Shown here one piece after another: positions 29,781 to 38,370 of a stretch of DNA of 64,000 nt (position 1 is the first letter of the stretch; every line of letters begins with the position of its first letter). The stretch covers positions 1,371,537-1,435,536 of the forward strand of contig JAHNZQ020003146.1 of NCBI GenBank assembly GCA_019155205.2. Direction: 5' to 3'. The position numbers were made by a program, and so were the translations under genes. A model generated the notes under the pieces. The model did not search any database. It saw only the letters and a program-made list of their open reading frames with translations, and had not been told where the DNA came from. Origin of the DNA: Gracilaria vermiculophylla (taxonomy: Eukaryota; Rhodophyta; Florideophyceae; Gracilariales; Gracilariaceae).

Positions 29781-31072
29781 GATGGCTTCTGTGTCCAGAG
29801 AAGCGTCATGATAAAACTTGAGCCTAGTTCCATGTATGTTTCCACTGTGCCGTTTCTGAGATCTTCAACTTGGTAGACGTACTCTGAGAGCGCTTGAAGG
29901 ACACGTCGAGGTCCTCTCCAGCGAAGTGCAAGCTTTTCACCTGCAGAGAATTCTTCACGGGCGACCAACACAAAGTCACCAATACTGAAGTTAGCCAGCT
30001 GTCCTCGAGAAGCACGAGTTGGTGAGCTATGACGGTTTTGCTGCATCACGTTGTTGACCATGGGATGCAACTCAGCGCATCTCGCTTGGAGATCTGCAAT
30101 GTTCAAAACGCGTTACCTTTGTGCTGCCGTCATTGTGATTGAGGTGGCTGTTGATGTCCGCAAGAAAGTTGTTATCGGTGGTGTCGATTCCATACCTGAA
30201 AAGGCAGTGATTGGAGCAATGCTGCCGCGACTTAGTGAGAGAGAGTTGTTCAACGCGCTCTGGATAATCGGGAGAAGATCTGGCCATTCCTTGTGATCCA
30301 TCAGCAGTTCTGAATCTAAGGCGCGGAACGTTCGCACTAACTCTTTTCCAAGGCGTTCCACTATTACGTTGCTCCAAGGCTTGTAAGGGAGCGTGAAGTG
30401 ATGAGGAACACGAAGGCCTTTCGTGACGAGATGTACAGTTTCATTCTTGAAGTACGTTGGTCCGTCGGACATCAAACCATTCGGAACGTTGAAAGCCGCA
30501 GACCAGTCAATGACCGCGAGGGCAGCATTCTCAACTGTCGTTCCCGCTGTCGAGAAAACCCATTTGTAGTCTCAATGGTCATCTCGCAGCATTAGAACTT
30601 ATTTCTGTCCAGTCCGACTGGAACCGATTTCAATGTAGTCGAACTGCAGCAAGTCGTTCGGCCTGGTGCCATGGACTGCAGGTCCAAATGATCGCGGAAG
30701 CTCTTCACCTCCAAGTGTGGAGATGCAATGAATGCAAGCCTTAACGAACGCTTTGACGTCTACGGACATTATGCTCCAGAAATAATTCTTGGCGAGAGTA
30801 TGGGCCGTCACGTGCTGCCCCCGGTGGCCGGCAGGGCCAGTATCGGCAATGATGCACAGTCGAAGTTGGATATACGTGGCTTCATCTGGGATCCATAGGG
30901 CCTTCGCTGGAGTTTTCCATAAGCCGTTAACTTGCTTCATGTGCTTTGGGCCTGTAGTGGGGTTTGTAGATTGGACTTTTGCGATTTCTTCAGCCGATGG
31001 CCAACAGAAGGAGTCCGAGTCTATAGACGGTAGCAGGGGAATCCTAATCAGACGACGTACTGTACTGGCCAA
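29729..31072 (-). pseudogene. Chromovirus-1 integrase
   Basis: The zinc-binding part (30599-31072) has GHRGQHVTAHTLAKNYFW and CIHCI. The core (30113-30475) has SDGPTYFKNETV and LPYKPWSNVIVERLGKELVR. The C-terminal part (29729-30106) has FSIGDFVLVAREEF and LRWRGPRRVL. All three share one frame but are separated by stops. Confidence 0.88.
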
Positions 31073-31302
31073 TGAGTAAGCATGTCAGCCCAAACATTGT
31101 CCAAGCCACTGATATGAAAGCAAGCGTAGGAGTAGGCACTCAGACGGACTGCCCATCGAAGAACCTTACGAGTCGGCGAATGACTGAGATTTGGGACCAA
31201 TGAAAAAGGATCAAACAAGAATATCAAATTGTTATGATCGGTAAAGAGATCAAATCCTGCTGATGTGGCTGCAAGCCAGTGCATTCGATCGACAGTGGAC
31301 AT
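31048..31302 (-). pseudogene. Chromovirus-1 RNase H end
   Basis: LFTDHNNLIFLFDP, then LRWAVRLSAYSY and ISGLDNVWADMLTHW fit the gypsy RNase H pattern (TDH.nL......r..RWa..l..y.y...hi.G..N..AD.LSRw). The frame differs from the neighbouring pieces. Confidence 0.8.
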
Positions 31303-31393
31303 AATAGCGAATCCTTCTTTTTTTCAATGTGGACCATCCAAGCTGCGTAGGATTGAACCTCCCTGAACAAAATGCAAGAGGGCTGTGGCGTTG

Positions 31394-32587
31394 TTATTTG
31401 TAGCCTTTCTCTAAGTTTTCTTGGGGCACCTGCGTCACGATTCCGGACCAAATTATGTCAGATGCGTCGGTGCAAATGGAAAGGCGCTGTCCTTCGTCGC
31501 GGTGTGTGAGAGTGACGAGATGCGAGAGAGCCGTCTTGCAATGTTCGAAAGTTTGCAGTTCCCGTTCTCCCCATTCGAGTGTGTCCAATGTAACGGAAGC
31601 AACCGCCCGCTCTGTCCGTTTCCCGGCTTCAGCATACACTCTTTCCATGAAGTCATGAAGAGGAGAGATGAGGCTGGAGAAGTTGGGAATGCCTGTCTTC
31701 AGCCATTGCAAAGCGCAGAGAAACTGTTGCAGGTGTGCTCCATTGATTGGGGGTTCCATGTTGAGAAGGCCATTTAGTTGACGTGGATCGTGTCGTACGC
31801 CTTCGGCCGAAATGACTCTGGCACACCAGCGGGTAGAGGTTGCAAACAGTATGCACTTTCTCTGATGTAGACGTACTGAGAATCGCGCACAAATTTCGAA
31901 AAGGAGACGAATGCTGTCCAGCAGTCCCGTAACAGTTCCCTCATGAAGAAGCATATCATCCATCTATTACAAGAGGTTTGTGCGAAGCTCCTTTGGCAGA
32001 ATCGCAGCCAGAACCGATTGCAGATGCGTGGTTGCGTTTGTTGTTCCATGAAGTACTCTGGTTGATGAAAACACGCCATCTGGGGTGATGAAAGACTGCA
32101 GCTCTTGCGACTTCTTGTCAAGAGGAAACTGCCAATATCCATGTGAGAGATCGAAGGTGGCGAAGAAACGTGAGCCGGCGAGCTTCAGTAGTTCTTGTTC
32201 GATGTTCGGCATCGGATACTGGTGCTTCACAGTGTAGCGATTGATGGGACTCAGGTCAACTGTGAAACGAAAACGAGCAGGTCCAGGTTTGGGTACAATC
32301 AAAGGTGCTAATGCCCATGGAGAGAATTGGTTGGAGTAAGCCATCCCGGCTTTAACGAGATTCGATACAAAGTCATCGAGTAGCTTTCTCTGATCCTGTG
32401 AGTATTTTTGCGGCCGAACGCGAACTGGGCGCGCATCAGCCGTGAGCTGGATCTTCAGAGGCTCGACCTGGGCTGGAGGCCCAGAGTACAGTGATGTACG
32501 AAAGATGTCGACTTGATCGTAGGCAATGTTCCTGAGTTGTGCTACGTACTGCTCCCGAAGACCGTTTTGGGATGCTGCCTTAATCAT
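31394..32587 (-). pseudogene. Chromovirus-1 reverse transcriptase
   Basis: The N-terminal piece (31967-32587) contains FTVDLSPINRYTVKHQYPMP and FATFDLSHGYWQFPL. The next piece (31394-31963) starts at MDDML, the catalytic metal site, followed by SVRLHQRKCILFA and CTDASD of RNase H. Two adjacent stop codons, TAA (31967-31969) and TAG (31964-31966), separate them in the same frame directly upstream of MDD. Confidence 0.9.
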
Positions 32588-32627
32588 ATTGTCCCCTACT
32601 TCTCAAATGTCTTCGTGTTGCGCACTG

Positions 32628-32969
32628 TCAATTGGGTCGAAAAAAGAGAGGGGTCTGGAAATGGATTGCAGTCTTCACGTGCAGTGTAATCGTTGACTCT
32701 GGGGCGGTTCGGAGGTGGTTGCGTCTGTACTGATGTGTTGGTCGAGCTCTCCAAGACTGATACCATGAGATGACTGACGGGGCCTTCTGCCTTGTAGAGG
32801 TTGGGTTTCCCACTATTGAGCAGTCCGAGGCGTTGAGAGCGAACAGATTGTTGTCCAATACAGTGTATGTGTCAACTCGCAAATAATGCAACACAGGTCT
32901 TTCTATCAGAAGGGCTTCGCAAGCATGATCATCGTCTGCAACAAGGAAGGAGATATTCAGAAGCGCCAA
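32628..32969 (-). pseudogene. Chromovirus-1 protease region
   Basis: MALLNISFLVADDDHACEAL and LHYLRVDTYTVLDNN fit the C-terminal half of a retropepsin-like domain. The DSG/DTG start is not readable. Confidence 0.5.
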
Positions 32970-33008
32970 ATTTCCGGAGGCGAGCTGCAGAATGGTGCGA
33001 GGTGCATT

Positions 33009-33928
33009 TCATTTCCTTGAGAAGTTGAACTTTTGTGCGGACCCTGCATTCCTTTTCTTGAGCGCCACGGCTACAGACACTTTGTCAATGGGGAATATCT
33101 TTCCAATGCCTATTGCTACAGCACTTTCCGCCAGCGAGGGAGACACAATGCTGTCGTCACTCCCATTGTCACAACGCCCAGTTGTGTCTATGGATGTCTT
33201 GTCATTCGATACAGTAACCAAACAATCCGCATCAGTCACTGGCTTAAGACGAGCAACGACACGAGAATTTTCCTGGGTGTTTCTCGCTTTCTGAGAGCGT
33301 GTAGAACGAGATGGACCGTCTGCAGCTTTCTTAGCAGCGATGTAGGCTTTCAGGGTTTCTTTTTCCTCATCCGTTGACAATTGGCAGTCGTCAATCCAAT
33401 GACGTTCCCCTTTCTGCTGACATGGGGGGTGCGGGCAGAACGGCGGTGGTCGGCGTGAAGTGCATTTCCGAGTAGATGGGTTGCTGTCTGAAGAGGAACG
33501 CGTAGACTTTACGTCATTGTGAGTCGTCCTTGGCTGGTTCTGAGACACGTTCGTTGTGCTGCGAGACTTGGTCCCCTTTGTTTTCTGTGAAGGACCGTTG
33601 TCAATGATCTGGAAAGCGTCTACCACTGTCACCGCATATTTCATGAAACCTTAGAAGTCCAAATTGAGAGATAAATACACGAGTTCTAAGTCCGTTCGCA
33701 AACGTTGTTGCAGAGATCGAGGCTTGATTGCTCCAATCAAATGTCCGACTGCCAGCTTCGGGTGCTCCTTCATGACACAAGTGAGACCATTGCGTTGCAA
33801 TGCTGACAAGTAGTTGGTGAACAAGTGTTTCATGCGTGAACGATAAGATGTATCACTCGTGTCCATTGAGACTTCTTTGCGGATTATGGATTCAATTGCG
33901 GCGATGGTCATTATGTCCTTGTCTTCTT
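33009..33928 (-). pseudogene. Chromovirus-1 gag, C-terminal part with zinc knuckle
   Basis: The part at 33651-33928 carries gag helices (LSALQRNGLTCVMKEHPKLA). The part at 33009-33644 has a Ser/Thr/Arg-rich linker and a Cys-His knuckle CPHPPCQQKGERHWIDDC. Gag is interrupted upstream by LTR insertion B. Confidence 0.75.
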
Positions 33929-34279
33929 TGTAGTGCAAACCACGAACGTGGCACAGACACGAGCCGCGTCGCGGAAGCACCACCAAGGTGTTCAAGCTTG
34001 CTCCCAATGAGAGGTTGCACAGCGAGAGAGCCCTCTGATAGGGTCGACACGAGCNNNNNNNNNNNNNNNNNNNNNNNNNNNNNNNNNNNNNNNNNNNNNN
34101 NNNNNNNNNNNNNNNNNNNNNNNNNNNNNNNNNNNNNNNNNNNNNNNNNNNNNNGACACCCCCAAATGGGGCTAGTAAAGCTAATACTCCTCATAACCAC
34201 GGTTGTGGCAGCCGGGAGCGGATGAAATACTTATGACGTCCGCTGATGCGGTAGACCCTCGACGGGGCGTTGCACTACA
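33929..34279. mobile_element. LTR insertion B inside chromovirus-1 gag
   Basis: This is the same repeat as 21543-22176 in inverse orientation. It starts TGTAGTGCAAAC, ends GTTGCACTACA, and is flanked by the exact 5-bp duplication TTCTT (33924-33928 and 34280-34284). 100 N at 34055-34154 lie inside it. Confidence 0.88.
34055..34154. other. Assembly gap (100 N)
   Basis: Exactly 100 N inside LTR insertion B, matching the position of the gap in insertion A. Confidence 0.98.
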
Positions 34280-34284
34280 TTCTT

Positions 34285-34602
34285 GGGCTTCTGATTCCAA
34301 AGACGCCCGTAATTTCTCGTCGCTAAGATCATCGACTTTCTTGACGCCAGAAACGTAGTCAAGATCTATCGACGACTCGAGCCATTCAGCGTTGACACAG
34401 TAGGAAAGATTAATCGGGCGCACAGGCTCGGTCGTAGTTGAGTCCACAACAGCCAGTTGAAGAGCACGGGCCGTAACTTCCTTGACGTACTGGTCATTAT
34501 GACGCAGAAAAACTCGAATAGCCTTTGGGGTGGTTGAGATAAGGCGAGGGTGGTTAACTGAAAAGGCAACAGATGGTGGAGGTTGAAGAATGAAGTTATC
34601 AT
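34285..34602 (-). pseudogene. Chromovirus-1 gag N-terminal region
   Basis: Open pieces in two frames (a reading with NLSYCVNAEWLESSIDLDYV; another starting near 34602) occupy the place of gag between insertion B and the 5' LTR. Assignment is by position and continuity, not by a diagnostic motif. Confidence 0.45.
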
Positions 34603-34708
34603 CCTAAATGTCTTGAGAATTTGTTGGTAATATGTGTGGCGTCGAAGCGGACACCATTGTTGTTGATCGAACGAGATACGATACCACCGCAGTATCTCAA
34701 GTGATCAC

Positions 34709-34950
34709 TGTGCGCGGATGCGGCGCGAAGGTTTGTGCAAGTGTGCAAGGCTCGATGCCTCCGAGTTTACTTAGGAGGCCGAAGAGTGTCGGCTTAAAAG
34801 GAGGGATGGTGTTTCCTTATCTAGAAACACCCTAGATTGGAGTGCTACCTACAAGATGAGGTATGCGCTGCTACCTACGCATTGGGTCGCAGTGCTGAAA
34901 CTGAATGGGTGTAGGATTCTAAAAGAAATGGTTGTAACGCATCCACTACA
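34709..34950 (-). repeat. 5' LTR of chromovirus-1
   Basis: 242 bp, direct partner of 29289-29530, with ACATG immediately outside. Inside it, TGGTATCGTATC (minus strand, about 23 bp from the LTR) resembles an initiator-Met CCA-end primer site, but the offset makes this doubtful. Confidence 0.92.
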
Positions 34951-34955
34951 ACATG

Positions 34956-36104
34956 CCACATTCGTGGCCGGATTTGCTATGATTTAGATTTTGTTTCATT
35001 TGCACGAAGTCTGTCTGCACTAAACGGAAAAGTATTGGGTACAACGTGAAAAGCTCAAATTCTAAAAAATGACTGCTTATTTGTCGTCTGGTATGGGATG
35101 CAACCTGAATCACCTTGATCGCCGTGCAATACGTTTCGGAGATAGTATAACAGACGCCTTTTTTGGTGGTTACGGATTTTCACGATGCTTCCGTGGTTGG
35201 TTTTTTGCTACAATCGAATGCCGGAAATCGTATGCAGGCATTTATTTGTGATGCGAAAGCGGGAAATACTGCACAGTTTGTCGCCATATGCCCGGCAGCT
35301 TTCGATACCTTGTCTGTTCCATGCGTTTTTCTTTGTTCAGCTTGGTTCTTTGCAAAAAACAATCGTGATGTCGAAGAAGAATAGTTTGTTGGCACGTTCT
35401 AAATGCTATCAGGTTGGAAAAGTCTCTTCAAACTTTCTGATTTGTTCAGCAGGTTCTTGAACTGAGCTTGATAATTGTTTCACTCGGGACAACAGCGCTT
35501 TCATCCCTATTGCCCCTCGCCTAAATCTACTGAAATTGCAGCTGAGGTTGGAGGTGTGCTTCTTATCGTCGCTGGTCGGAAGAGCTAGCACATCATTAAA
35601 GACGCTGAATTGACGAGTTACAGCCGCTTGTACTGCTCATTCGTTGAACATTGCAAATCATTCGGGATCTACTCTGCCATCATCAGCTTTACCTCCATGT
35701 AAGAGGTTTTATTTTTCAACGTGCGGCGATGAAGTCGGTAAGTGTTCTACAGGACTTGCGGCGTCGACAGAGAATGTGATCCTTATCCAGCTCAAAGGCC
35801 TTTTGCGTACTACATCAAAGGCGGATCTGAAGCCAGCACAAGGAGCAGAAACGTACTTTCGCCGTCGCTACGGAAGCCCCTATCTTTAACTATTTAAAGT
35901 ATCATCTTGGGACATGGAGAAGCTTCAGCGCTGGTCTATTTTTTCTCTTGTGTTTCTTCTTTTTTTTTCTCCACATTTGCGTTTCTGTTTGCTGAACAGT
36001 TTTTCTAATGGCGATGATATACAGGCATGAGAAGCTAAAGATATTTGTTCCTGATTGGCATGAAGAAATTCAAACTCAGAGCGATATCGTGGTTCTAGAG
36101 AGCG
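34956..36104. other. 1.15-kb spacer, nothing recognised
   Basis: DNA right of the chromovirus. It should continue the copia-2 sequence if the insertion was simple, but I cannot read a copia reverse transcriptase here. Only short chance frames are present. Confidence 0.4.
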
Positions 36105-37424
36105 TCATAATTTATCCATATTCACATCAGACAAGTTCACACCTCTGTGTGGGGAGTCCCTCTTACTGCGTTGTGTTCCTGTCCCACGAGCAATGTAGGC
36201 TGCAGCTAGAGCCGCCAAAGCAGTAATAAAGGCGCCCAATAATCCAACAATAGGTCCGAGCCAACCCCATTTAGATACTTCCCCGTCGCTAATTTTTTTC
36301 TCGGGTCTTTTCAAATTGTCTTCATTGGAAGAAGCAGTTTTATTGCTGGGTCCTTTGGCACTGTCTGATTCAGAAAAAACAATTGGTTCCTCCGTAAGGT
36401 CTGCAGTTGGAACTTCCTTAACATCATTAGCAGGGTCTTCAATCCTTGCGTCTGGTACAAAAACATCCTCCAAGTATTTTGCGTATACAGGTGGATCTAA
36501 TGTTGTGGGCGCTTTTTTGTTATCAACGGAAACAATGACCCCCCCCGTGCCGGTATCATTCGTGACCGCTAATACGGCCGGTAATTTTGAATCAATTCCT
36601 GACACACATATCATGGACTTGCAGGTACCAGTAAAAACACATCCTGCTACATTCGTGAATGGCTTTTCACAACGAGCATGGCATTCAGATTGAGGGATAC
36701 AAACTGGCATTTCAGTTTCCGAGCCGCATAGACCACATTGCGTCCTCATCCGCACAATCTCTACCTCTTCGTTCCAGATGTTTCGGCATACATTTCGACA
36801 TTGAACATATTCTTGCTCTTTATCAAACGAGAGCAACACGTCTCTAGATTGTTCACAGACGGTACTGTAAACACGATAGCGATTGTCAGCGCATTTATCT
36901 CTGGATATCAGTACCGCATCAAGTGAGTAGTCATATGGAAATTTATCAGATGTTACCGAGTCATTCACGCGAACAATAGTGCGAGGTCCAGCATATGTGA
37001 TTCTGGTGAAGTTGGCCGGCTGTCCTGTGTTCCTGTCATGAAAGCACGTGAACTCGCGACAAGTGCCCGAGTACACGCAACCCGGGGGCTCTTCGCCGCA
37101 AGCAGAAATGCAAATTGCTCGTGGCTGACACATACGAGTGGCAAAGTCAAACGTACGAAACGGCTCCACGAGATTGCAGAAATCGAAGGCGCACTTGGCC
37201 GACCGAATTGTCATGGCGATGTGGGGATGTGAAAAGCCCTTACAACCCACACGACATTGGTTAGGCTTCGATGTTCTGACGCGATCGTCACCGAGTGCAA
37301 TGTCCGAAGTATTTCCGCAAACGGTTTGGTTGCGTCTAGGCATGGCACAGAGCTCGACGGCATTGAGTTGCAGAGCTCCATGAAACACTAGTATGGATAC
37401 CAGTAATTGGACCAACGCGTCCAT
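36105..37424 (-). CDS. Type I membrane glycoprotein with duplicated Cys module
   Basis: The ATG at 37424 gives 439 residues; the longer frame begins with TTG. Residues 1-22 (MDALVQLLVSILVFHGALQL) are a signal peptide. The ectodomain has two similar Cys modules of about 70 residues: the first starts QCRVGC (near 56) and ends GCVYSGTCREFTC (127), the second starts QCRNVC (near 208) and ends GCVFTGTCKSMIC (273). Several N-glycosylation sequons occur (NQT, NTS, NFT, NDS, NDT, NKT). An acidic stalk leads to a single membrane helix at about 386-412 (WGWLGPIVGLLGAFITALAA and on), then a short basic cytoplasmic tail. The frame is intact though surrounded by transposons. I recognise no family; a cell-surface or wall-facing role is inferred. 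Confidence 0.8.
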   Translation of the reverse strand: MDALVQLLVSILVFHGALQLNAVELCAMPRRNQTVCGNTSDIALGDDRVRTSKPNQCRVGCKGFSHPHIAMTIRSAKCAFDFCNLVEPFRTFDFATRMCQPRAICISACGEEPPGCVYSGTCREFTCFHDRNTGQPANFTRITYAGPRTIVRVNDSVTSDKFPYDYSLDAVLISRDKCADNRYRVYSTVCEQSRDVLLSFDKEQEYVQCRNVCRNIWNEEVEIVRMRTQCGLCGSETEMPVCIPQSECHARCEKPFTNVAGCVFTGTCKSMICVSGIDSKLPAVLAVTNDTGTGGVIVSVDNKKAPTTLDPPVYAKYLEDVFVPDARIEDPANDVKEVPTADLTEEPIVFSESDSAKGPSNKTASSNEDNLKRPEKKISDGEVSKWGWLGPIVGLLGAFITALAALAAAYIARGTGTQRSKRDSPHRGVNLSDVNMDKL

Positions 37425-38029
37425 ATTAGTCGTACATAAATTGAAAACAGTCTGGCGCGCTCGAAAAAGATGGCGTCGTGGAACTATAGGCGGTGGCAAA
37501 GCTATCCAGGTTTCATAACGCCGTCTCCTTACCGTAGAAAATATTGCCTAATCTTGTGGAAGGTAACTTACTTATTTGTATGATATGCGTGACCCGTGAA
37601 ATTTGCTACAATGTGCCATTGATTGAGATACGGCTTGGCTTCACGGCTTGGCGTTCGCCAACAATGGCGGCAAATATCCACTTCAGAGCTCATGCCTTCA
37701 TGGCTCATGTTGAGAAAAGGCGTAAGCATTCCGTCTCACTTTTTGAAGAGCACATTTCGAGGCAGCGTTTATTCGGAGCTGCTGTGCATATGTTTGTGTA
37801 ATCTTTTCTGAAATGATGACGCGTCTGTAATGCGCAGTTCTTGGAATATTTCTAACCAACAACTAGGAAGGCCATCCTGGCCGTGTTTGAGCCATAGCTA
37901 TCACTCTTTATGTGTCAAGTGTGTTCTTTCTGCGCTTTATCTTGCGGCGCAGCTTTGAGGTACCTTAGCACTGCAAATGAGGCGATAGGGAATACGGTAG
38001 CCCCGTGAGCAGGTCGCGCGATGAAACAC
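37425..38029. other. Upstream region of the membrane protein gene
   Basis: No coding recognised. The promoter of the membrane protein gene should lie in the left part. Confidence 0.35.
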
Positions 38030-38041
38030 GCGCGGGCACCC

Positions 38042-38172
38042 GACGGGCACCTCTCTCTCCCCTCCGGTCGTCGCCTTGGGGCCCGGGGGACTTTAACGAA
38101 CCGTCGGGGACCTCTCTCCTTCCCCTTCTCCCCTCCGATCGTCGCCTGCGGGCCCAGGGGAATTTTACGAAG
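38042..38172 (+). repeat. GC-rich two-copy tandem repeat
   Basis: Two units of about 65 bp, each with ACCTCTCTC, CCCCTCCGRTCGTCGCCT and GGGCCCRGGGGR in that order, stand in otherwise AT-rich DNA. They are similar but not identical. No coding is apparent. Confidence 0.7.
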
Positions 38173-38321
38173 GGGCTGAACCCCGACCGAGCTGACCCTT
38201 AGGGCGGCGAGCAGCGTCCGACGTGGGCCAGCTCGCACGCTTTCCTCAAATAGCTCAAGAATGGAGAATATGGTACCTCATAATCGTAGTACCGCACTTG
38301 AGAGGTCCATTGATATTCAGA

Positions 38322-38370
38322 CCGAGAGAGTGTGAATTTCGTATCGGTCTCCTGAAATTTACACTCTCCC
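38322..38370. other. Imperfect inverted repeat (hairpin)
   Basis: GAGAGTGTGAATTTCG is followed after a short loop by GAAATTTACACTCTC, giving a stem of about 15 bp with one mismatch. The role is unknown. Confidence 0.5.

Larger units (their letters stand above)
29289..34950 (-). mobile_element. Chromodomain Ty3/gypsy retrotransposon (chromovirus-1)
   Basis: Direct LTRs of equal length (242 bp) lie at 29289-29530 and 34709-34950, with TG...CA ends (TGTGCGCGG...CCACTACA on the plus strand). The flanking pentamers ACACG and ACATG differ at one base. On the minus strand the order is gag, protease, reverse transcriptase, RNase H, integrase, chromodomain. Stops and frameshifts break it, and LTR insertion B splits gag. 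Confidence 0.92.

Noticed and set aside
34674..34685. CCA-end initiator-Met primer site for chromovirus-1
   Set aside because: TGGTATCGTATC partly resembles the usual site, but it lies about 23 bp inside the LTR border instead of next to it; kept only as a note.
36316..36693. 125-codon plus-strand frame opposite the membrane protein gene
   Set aside because: Mirror reading of the stalk and membrane region; no independent signal.
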